From Dryas octopetala (Eukaryota; Streptophyta; Magnoliopsida; Rosales; Rosaceae): DNA of 64,000 bases. This document shows positions 56,136 to 64,000 of the stretch, piece after piece. Numbering within the stretch: position 1 is the first letter of the stretch; each line of letters starts with the position of its first letter. Under the pieces are notes generated by a model. It worked only from the letters and a program-made list of their open reading frames with translations, was not told the origin of the DNA and did no database searches. The stretch is taken from positions 10,044,001 to 10,108,000 of the forward strand of contig OY992835.1 of NCBI GenBank assembly GCA_963921425.1. Direction: 5' to 3'. The position numbers and the translations under genes are program-made.

Positions 56136-56607
56136 ATAGGCCTTTGAAATATTCAATGAATGGGATAGATAGAAATTGAAGAGGCCTAATCTTGTTTTTT
56201 CTCTGTTACACCTGCCAACGCTATACGGCGACTAGTTCTTTTAAGTCTACTTGGAATTTATATGTTTTTATTTGGGTTTCTAATTTCGTTTTTTCTCTGT
56301 TACACCTGCCAACGCTATACGGCGACTAGTTCTTTTAAGTCTACTTGGAATTTATATGTTTTTATTTGGGTTTCTAATTTCCTAACCCACTCAATTAATG
56401 ATTTGTGGATTGTTCTCTACTGAGGGATCTCACAATTAATAGGCCTTTGAAATATTCAATCAATGGGATAGATAGAAATTGAAGAGGCCTAATCTTGTTT
56501 TTTCTCTGTTACACCTGCCAACGCTATACGGCATAGACTAGTTCTTTTAAGTCTACTTGGAATTTATATGTTTTTATTTGGGTTTCTAATTTCCTAACCC
56601 ACTCAAT
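56136..56607. repeat. Higher-order tandem duplication
   Basis: A unit starting TAGGCCTTTGAAATATTC occurs near 53272, 56137 and 56440. Within it a 94-bp subunit (CTCTGTTACACCTGCCAACG ... GGGTTTCTAATTT) is tandem at 56201 and 56295 and occurs again at 56504. GGATCTCACA before the third copy (56425) equals the end of the neighbouring LTR. Confidence 0.8.
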
Positions 56608-56808
56608 GAATAATGCTATACTTACCACATTCTTATACCACATTTTTATACCATCTGACGTGTCATTACTTTATTGGATAATGTTTTTCTTTTTCTTTTT
56701 GGGTTTTTCTTTTTCTTTTTTAGTATCCAATGTATGAATGACATGTAAGTTGCCACATAAGGTGGTATAAAATTATGGTATAAAAATGTGGTATATGTAG
56801 CACTACTG
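56608..56808. mobile_element. 201-bp MITE with 9-10-bp duplication
   Basis: GAATAATGCTATAC at the left and the diverged inverse ATGTAGCACTACTG at the right. Inner ACCACATTTTTATACCAT mirrors ATGGTATAAAAATGTGGT. CCCACTCAAT at 56598-56607 and 56809-56818. Mutator-like from the duplication length. Confidence 0.8.
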
Positions 56809-56818
56809 CCCACTCAAT

Positions 56819-58265
56819 TAATGATTTGTGGATTGTTCTCTACTGAGGGATGGAAAATGTGGTTCTTTCAGAAGGTGGAGACAAAGTCAATGGATGATGG
56901 AGTTAGGAAAGGTAGAACATGACAAGAAGGAAATAATAAACATAGAAGAATATTCCATGACTTTTGTTTGGGGAGGCCAACCCCACAGCGACAGGGAAAT
57001 ATGCCCAAAATATCCAACTTTTTTTCGGTTCAAAAGGGAGGAGAAGGTCTTATATTTACCACTCGAGTTTGAGCCCTATGAAGAAATCTAATTTAAAGAT
57101 AAAACCCAAGTCAAATTAATCAAAATGCACAACCCAAAAAAAGAGAGAAAACAAAGGAATTAATATAGCAAACTTATACCTAATATTGCAACTTAAAGAA
57201 ACAAAAGAGGAAAGCATCCAGAGGGGGAAAAAAAGCTTTTACTGCTGAAGAGTTAGTCACATATTATAATAAAGCATCAACTTCATTTGACATTCATAGC
57301 TTAATCCTATAAGAACTTTTAGGCAAAGAACTTTCATAGAATTTTTTTCATTTCTCTGATTGAAACCAATAGAATTATTGTACATATTTGACTTTGAAAA
57401 TAATTTAAGCATTAGTTTTGACAAAGTCCATTCACATGTGATCGACATGTAGGTGTGCTTGATTACATCTTGTGTATGGACATTAGTTAATTTGTAAACC
57501 TCAACTTAGAGGTAGACTTGTCTAAGGATTATCCTTAATGCTAAACAGAGGTTCTCCCTGCCGACTCACCCCCTCCCCCCAGCCACCTTACCCAACCCCC
57601 CTCCCCGACCCACCCCCCCCTTCACCCCTCCCCCACCTTTACCCAAAACCTCAACCCTACCCCCTCACCCCACCAACCCGACCCTCCCAAATTTTTTTTA
57701 TTTTTAAAAGTTTTTATTTATTTTTAATTAATTATCTGTAAGTTTTTAAGATTTTTTTTTATTCAAAAGTTTTTAAAAATATTATTATTTTTTAAATGTG
57801 GGTAAAAAGACAAAAATACCCCTGTCACGTCAGCATATAATGGTTTATTTGACAGAAAAACTAACGGAGGTACAATTTTGACACAAAATCAAAGTTAAGG
57901 TACTTTTTGTCAAATTTTTAAAGTTGGGGTACTAAATTAAAAATTAGTGTATAATTGAAGTAGTTACAGATAATTTGCTCTATAATAATTACTAGCGAGT
58001 CAAATCACTTAAGAACCTTAAGTAGAATGAACTTGATTGTCTTCTTAAGTTTCTCCTACGCGCAAATCAGTTGGTGACATGTGGAACAACACTCGAGTGA
58101 AAAATTGCTAGAATATCTTGGCTTAACTAATCTATTAAACTGAATATTGAATAGCAGATGCATATGCGTGCACACGAGAACACAAGTAGACTCTATAAAA
58201 GCTAAAGCCAAGCTAGCTATAGGCTATAGCTTCAACATTCAAGTGCCCTAAAATAAATTTAAGTG
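56819..58265. other. Intergenic and EF-hand gene upstream region
   Basis: No gene recognised. C-rich block 57560-57690 followed by AT-rich DNA. 57790-57960 (ACTAACGGAGGTACAATTTT) looks like a decayed MITE arm. The last 150 bp are the promoter or 5'-UTR of the EF-hand gene (TATAAAAGC near 58195). Confidence 0.5.
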
Positions 58266-61200
58266 ATGGAGGAATTACATAAGGCTGCTTCAGCATATTA
58301 CAAAAATGGGCCAGGTAACCTTCGGAAACTAGCGACTGACTTCTTTCGTTCCATGGACACAAATGGCGACGACCGAGTCACTCAGAGGGAGTTCATGACA
58401 TTTTTTCAGCAAAACGGCTATGGTCGGGTTGACTCCAACTTCTTCAATGCTCTGGATCTGGATGGTGATGGTGTTCTGGACTTCGAGGAAGTTTTGACAT
58501 TTTACTACATCGTTAAAACCAGGAACGTGTGGTGCGATGGGTGTAGAGTGTGTCTCATGGGGTTGTATTTTACGTGTGTTGAGTGCTTCGACACAGGCCA
58601 CAACAGCTATGATCTGTGTTCCGACTGCTATGCCGACGGGGTGTACAGTCACAGACACTCCTGTTTCTTGGACAGTTATATGCTGCTCAACTTAAAGGGA
58701 ATACAAGCTCGTCGTGGTCAGCCACTACTACAAAAAATGTAATAGACATCGGTCAATAAACAACGTTTTGTATTTTTTCCGTTATCTTAATTTACCACAC
58801 AACGGTTTTTAACAAACCGTTATATTAATGTATATTATCCCATGGTATTTGGTTTGATAATTTTTCCTAATAATTAACAGACAATAGTTTTAGGGAATAC
58901 CGTTGTGTTGGGCAAGTTTCACAAAAATATAAAATTTTGCGGGTCTTTGTATTTGACAAGCGCATGACCGCGTTAATGAAATATATCGCGCCTTAATTAG
59001 GTCTTTTTGGGTCAAAGCCCTTTGACTTCAACTTTCAGAAACTCACACACACTTAGCCCACAACTTAGTCCTCATTGATCAATCGATCTTCCCTCCTCAA
59101 CTCAATCCTCTGGCTTCACCGATCGATCTTCCCTCTCGCGCATCAATCTCTGTCCTCATTGCGCGTCAATCTCCATCTTCGACATCGTCCCAGCTCCCTC
59201 TCCATCTACACGTCTCTTGACGTCACCGACCTCCATCTCCGTCCTCATCGTCTCCGCCCATTCCTCATCGCCCGGCCATCTCTGCACTCTCTTGAATCAT
59301 CTTCGCGCATCTCTGCACTCCGATTCAGGTACAGTTGATATAGGGTTTGATTTTGGGGGATTTTTTCCTCATTACATTTTGTTCTTTCTTTTTTTGTGCA
59401 TATCTGATTTTTGTTCTTTGAGGTTCTTCTAAACCTTTTTGTTTTGTGTTTTTGCTGAAGGTGAAGTTCATATTGGTGATATTTGGTGATATTGTTGAGC
59501 TTGGGGAAAGAAAATAGCTAGGCTGCTGATTGAATTGGAAAGGTGAGTTCATCAGGCCCTTTTATTTTTTTTTCGTTTTGTTGGTTTTGGCATCTTGTTT
59601 TCTTCTATTTTGATGGTAGGGGTTTTATTTGTAGACTATTGAAAGGATTATATTGATTTCTTGATGCTATTGATTAACTTTTGTTACTCATTATAATGAA
59701 TGTTTGATTTTGATGAGAAAAATAGTTATGAGTAAGTAATTGTATATTGAAGTGGAAAGTTGCTACCCCTCCCCTACCCAATAGAAACCATATAAGTTCA
59801 TTTACTCCATTGTGTTTGCTTTATTTCAATTGAGGAAATTACTAAGACTGAACTAGGTGTATAATTTTAAGATGCATTGTGCTAGCTTGAAATATCTAAT
59901 TTAGATCAGCCTGCAGGTTAGTGTTGATTTCCTCTCTGTCACCTACTCTGTCTCTCTTATTCTTGTTCTAGTTCTGGGTGAAGTTATTGTGGCTTGATAA
60001 AAATGGAATTAAAATAGATGATCTAGGCTTTACTTTGGTCAATCTTAAAATGGAAGTTATTGTGGTTTGTGATTGATTTTACTGATATGGGGTTTATTGG
60101 GTTTTACTGATATGGGTTTTACTGTAAGACCAGTTAGCTTTCAATTGCATGCCCATGTTCAATGGTATAGTGGTTGTGTTTAGTTTATCTTTGTATTTTT
60201 TTTGTTTCACTAGAGTCAATATTGGTATGATTTTATAAATGACATGCATGTTTGTATGGACAAGTCAAAGATGGACAAGTCATGGATGTATGCGGATAGA
60301 AGATCAAGGGCATATGAGTTAGGGATTCAAGAATTCTTCAAGTTTGCATTACAGCATGCTAGAAACCCAAACCTCATTCATTGTCCTTGCCAAAAATGTG
60401 GAAATATGAGACAATTTGGGATTGGAGTTATAAGGGATCATCTATATTTTAATGGGGTTGACCAAAGTTACCAAAATTGGATATGGCACGGAGAAGTTTC
60501 TAGTACATTTGCGAATGCAGCTAGAAGTGTGGAGGAACAAGAAGATAATTTTGTCTCCGAAACAGTGGATATGGGAGATAATGAAGAGGAAGAATTTTCA
60601 AATGATTCTAACGATTTCATGAATTTGGTTGGGGATGGCGATGAACCTTTGTATCCTGGTTGTGATAAATTCACCAAGTTGGGAGCACTGGTAAGATTGT
60701 ACAATTTGAAAGCGAAGCATGGATTGAGTGATGCAAGTTTCACTGACTACTTGATTGCCTTTGGAGATTTTCTTCCATCAGGTAATAACATACCCACATC
60801 TATGTACGAGGCAAAGAAGATTTTGTGTGCTTTAGGGATGGACTATGAGAAAATACATGCATGCCCTAATGACTGCATCTTGTATAGAAATGAGTATGCA
60901 GATGAGATTAATTGCCCTAACTGTAATGTGTCAAGGTGGAAGTTAAGTAGGTATTCAACTATTAAGGAGGGGGTGCCTGCGAAGGTGTTGTGGTACTTTC
61001 CCATTATCCCAAGGTTTAAAAAGATGTTTCAGTCTAGTAAAACATCTGAGAGTTTGACTTGGCATTATGATAAAAGAGTGAAAGATGGTAAGATGCGGCA
61101 TCCTGCAGATTCTCCATCTTGGAAGTTAGTGGACGATAAGTGGCCTGAATTTGCTGAAGATCCTAGAAACCTTAGGCTCGCACTTGCATCTGACGGGTTC

Positions 61201-63871
61201 AATCCCCATAGTTCTTTGAGCAGCAGATACAGTTGCTAGCCAAATTCAAACTACACTCAGCTGGTCAGCAACTATTCCCTAATTTTGCTAGTTCCTCTTT
61301 TTTCTTCTCAATATTATATATATATATGCCCCTTTTAATGTCGGGTTCTTCGTTTACGGCTAAATAACTAAATAATGGATCTTTTGTGGGGCATATTTCA
61401 CTTTATAATATAACGATCGAAATCGTCTATTTTTTAAGTCTTAATTTAAAGATCATCTTTACAAAAAATTATTTAGCCATATATTTGATGATCATTACAA
61501 TCATTTAAATGTTTTATAAAAATAAATTGTGTTTGTTGAGAACAATTAGCTTATTAATAGTTGATTGAACGATTTCTAATTTAGTTAATTTTTTGTAAGA
61601 ATAATATTTGAATGAAAATCTAAAAAATGAACAGTTCGGATTATGAGATTGCATTATGTAGTAGGTCTAAAATGCTGGTTAGAGCTGTTCGAGAGCAGGG
61701 ATCAAGTTTATGGAAAGATCAATTGTCATTCATAATTATATAAGATTAATTTTAACTTTTTGGTGTATGGGGTTAGATCAATGCATTGAACATTAATATA
61801 TTTATAATATTAAAAAAAAAAAAAACCAAAAACAAGTAAAACAAAAAAGTCAAATTTAAAACATGTAAATAAAGAAAAAAGTTATTTCTTGTTTGATAGG
61901 TTGTCCATGTCAGTATGTCACATAAAAAAAAGGCTTATTATTTGGTTTACCCCCTAAAAGTAATTTGAATTCTCACATTACCCCCTGATGTTTTTTTTAA
62001 TCTCACTTTACCTCTTAAAACTAATTTTTGTGTATCACTTTACCCCCTGTTTACTATTTTTCTATTTTTACAAATTTTGGAAATTAATTAAAAATAGTTT
62101 CGAACTCAGAAAAATACACGAAAAATTTCTACGGACTCGTCTTGACTAGTACTAATTTATTATTGGGTCAAATTACAAATTTTCCCTTCGAGTGTTTCTA
62201 TTAAATTTGTGGAGTCAAAGTGTTAAGTCTTAAAATTTTAATATAGTCGGAGGGAAAATTGGTAATTTGACCCCATAGTAAATAAGTACTAGTCAAGACG
62301 AGTCCGTATGAATTTTCAGTATATTTTTCTGAGTCTGGAACTATTTTTAATTAATTTTCAAAATTTGTAAAAACAGGACAGGTGTAAAGTTATACACGAA
62401 AATTAGTTTCAGGGGATAAAGTGAGACGAAAAAAATATCAGGGGGTAATGTGAGAATTTGAATTACTTTCAGGAGGTAAACCAAATAATAAGCCTAAAAA
62501 AAATTATCATTCCATTATAACCTAAAGAAATAAGTGACATAATTATTTAAACGCCTGTACATGCAATTGAATCTGATAATCCCATCGCCTAAATATTTTT
62601 TTATTAACGAAAATACAAATTTACTATTTATTGTGTTATTATTTGAAATAATTAATTGTTTCAAAGTTCGAAATAAAAAAATTAAAGGAAAAGCCTTGGC
62701 CACTACACTTCGTTGTAGAGGCTATGGCTATTACATACCACTGCCAAGCAATATAAGGACCTGACAAGAAGGCCTGCAGCCTGACAATGTGACAGCTTGG
62801 CAGGGGAGGTTTATTCAAAAATTGCGGAAAAGAGAAATTAGAGAAGGACCGATGTTGGTTTAGTTGGTTTAGCTCTATAGCAACCTCATCCTATTAGACT
62901 GTTAAGAAAAGAGATGCTGCACTGTCACTATTGACTTAAGTGACTGTTAAGAGTCACTTTTATTGGGAAGGTGACTGTTCTTATCAACTGCAAATCCATA
63001 TTTTTGTAGTAGTGCTCCTACCCAAAAGTTAATAAGGTTTTAAATGACTAATCGTAGAAAATTTGGATTTTCTACTTGTCTTATTTTTGTTTGTTTTAAT
63101 CGTAATAGTGTAATATAAATTTCAGAATTTATATAACTCTATTCACATTAAAAAAGTATTACGAATCTATTTTATCTTTTATTCCTTGCCTTTGAATAAT
63201 ATATACATGTACTTGACTAAAACTAAAAGTCAAGCTAAAACAAGTGGAGGATCTAAAATGTTAATAATATATATATATATATATCTATCTATCGTCTCGT
63301 TCAAGTAAGGATGTCCTTACTTTAAGAAAAGTAAGAACATCCTCTCTCGGTACTACAAAGCAATGTAGTTCCATAATCAGAACCATTCAGATTTTAGGTC
63401 TCTCCTCAAGGGTCACCCCTGTAAAAAATCAATCAAATCAGTAATTGTTTGGTCATCTAAACTGTGCAAATAAATATAGTTCATCAGATAATTAAAATTG
63501 AAATGATATTTGCTATAATAAACTGACTAAACAGTTTTTGATCTGGTTGATTTTTTGCAAATGTGATTTTTGAATGATATTCTAAAATATAGACTTTCCG
63601 ATCATCGAATTGTAGATCCAAAGAGGATTTTCTTACTTTTCTTAAAATAAGGACATCCTTACTTGAAAATTTGCCTATATATATGTATTGACTTAAATTT
63701 TCTATTTGATTAATTATAATCAAAGGTTTTTTTGTGGTAATTAAAGAATAATTTGTGATATGGCTAACTACTATCTACAATTTGATTAATGGAAACAAAT
63801 CATTGACACAGGTAATCGCTCCAGTACCGCAACAAATTATACTTCATAACCCACCAGCTCCACCTGCAAGG
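58266..63871 (+). CDS. EF-hand and ZZ-type zinc-finger protein, interrupted by CACTA-2
   Basis: The first exon opens with ATG 58266 (an in-frame GTG just before is rejected). Two EF-hand loops at residues 31-42 (DTNGDDRVTQRE) and 64-75 (DLDGDGVLDFEE), the second canonical, are followed by a ZZ-type zinc finger at 90-131 (CDGC, CVEC, YDLCSDC, HRH). This suggests a Ca2+-regulated adaptor; function is not known. At residue Q152 the sequence enters the CACTA-2 terminus and reads PLLQKM, then stop (58740-58742). Beyond the element a plausible downstream exon lies at 63812-63871 (acceptor GACACAG, VIAPVPQQIILHNPPAPPA, donor GTATAT) and the gene runs off the window. The present product is probably truncated to 158 residues unless the transposon is spliced out. 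Confidence 0.75.
60244..61239 (+). pseudogene. CACTA transposase (TNP2/TNPD type), N-terminal part
   Basis: 331 residues. MDKSWMYADRRSRAYELG starts the transposase-associated domain with the Cys/His cluster HCPCQKCGN. The TNP2 start follows (LYNLKAKHGLSDASFTDYL, YEKIHACPNDCILYRNEY, CPNC, PRFKKMFQSS, MRHPADSPSWK, FNPHSSLSSRYSC). It ends at TAG 61237-61239 where the family usually reads CWP. The catalytic remainder is absent downstream, so this is an internally deleted element. CT-rich DNA at 59090-59330 is the likely 5'-UTR, and 59340-60240 probably intron. Confidence 0.88.
61932..62494. mobile_element. Mutator-like foldback MITE C (inside CACTA-2)
   Basis: GGCTTATTATTTGGTTTACC ... GGTAAACCAAATAATAAGCC with exact 9-bp duplication TAAAAAAAA (61923-61931 and 62495-62503). 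The halves are inverse nearly throughout (ACTAGTACTAATTTATTATT and inverse near 62280). Same terminal type (GGCTTA..., CACTTTACC arrays) as MITEs A and B. 563 bp. Confidence 0.9.
63300..63667. mobile_element. MITE with TTCAAGTAAGGATGTCC ends
   Basis: TTCAAGTAAGGATGTCCTTA near 63300 and the inverse TAAGGACATCCTTACTTGAA ending at 63667; arms about 45 bp. It lies in the presumed intron of the EF-hand gene. Confidence 0.8.
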
Positions 63872-64000
63872 GTATATATGTTTTCTGCCTTCTTCTCTTG
63901 ATTCATTTAGTAATTAATTTATATATCAAAAGGTACTAATATAACATTTTATTTGCTTTTGCATTAATTATATATATTACTTTTATATTTTGGCTTAAGA
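63872..64000. other. Right edge, presumed EF-hand gene intron
   Basis: AT-rich; nothing else seen. Confidence 0.4.

Larger units (their letters stand above)
58723..63014 (+). mobile_element. CACTA-2, defective CACTA (En/Spm) transposon
   Basis: CACTACTACAAAAAATG at 58723 and ATATTTTTGTAGTAGTG ending at 63014. Subterminal ACAACGGTTTT/AACCGTT motifs at 58762-58910. The flanking triplets AGC and CTC do not match, so the usual 3-bp duplication is lost or the ends come from different insertions. It carries a TNP2-type transposase N-terminal half and a nested MITE (61932-62494). 4292 bp. Confidence 0.85.

Overview
The window is nuclear DNA of a flowering plant, almost certainly a eudicot: AT-rich intergenic DNA, small GT-AG introns, plant-only gene families (type-I lipid-transfer proteins, LRK10-like receptor kinases, GTE bromodomain proteins) and a dense load of plant transposons. 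The family cannot be fixed from the sequence alone.

Host genes, left to right: the 5' part of TPX2 on the minus strand (exons 1-5, running off the left edge) with three near-consensus mitotic MSA motifs upstream; a tandem cluster of three secreted type-I-like nsLTP genes on the plus strand (3.3, 6.4 and 17.0 kb), each with a phase-2 intron that splits the second- or third-last codon; a single-exon bromodomain (GTE-like) gene at 25.5-26.6 kb whose acetyl-lysine-contacting Asn is replaced by Tyr; two LRK10L-type receptor-kinase copies on the minus strand (32.0-34.6 kb, frame-broken; 46.9-48.3 kb, intact TM-kinase part but ectodomain lost, with scraps of it at 52.9-53.2 kb); and an EF-hand/ZZ zinc-finger gene at 58.3 kb that a CACTA transposon interrupts.

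Mobile DNA fills most of the rest. CACTA-1 (7.26-12.06 kb) sits in the intron of the second nsLTP gene, two bases before its splice acceptor, and carries a captured, intron-containing DEAD-box helicase fragment. CACTA-2 (58.7-63.0 kb) carries a truncated TNP2-type transposase. A FAR1-type MULE (42.46-46.47 kb) has about 440-bp terminal inverted repeats and a transposase gene kept in one frame apart from three stops. LTR-type fossils are two Ty1/Copia elements (27.6-31.3 kb, 5'-truncated; 34.7-41.6 kb, both LTRs present and young), a TRIM (52.5-52.9 kb) and a probable 2.8-kb solo LTR (53.3-56.1 kb). Many MITEs can be delimited by inverted ends and target-site duplications, including a three-level nest at 48.9-50.6 kb.

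The layout reads as two local duplications (the nsLTP array and the receptor-kinase segment) later split by transposons. The paralogous copies act as empty-site controls for several insertions. I see no CRISPR, operon-like or viral defence system. The most unusual items are the CACTA insertion at a splice acceptor, the helicase capture, the Asn-to-Tyr bromodomain, the receptor-kinase copy without an ectodomain, and the EF-hand gene whose end is now written by a transposon.
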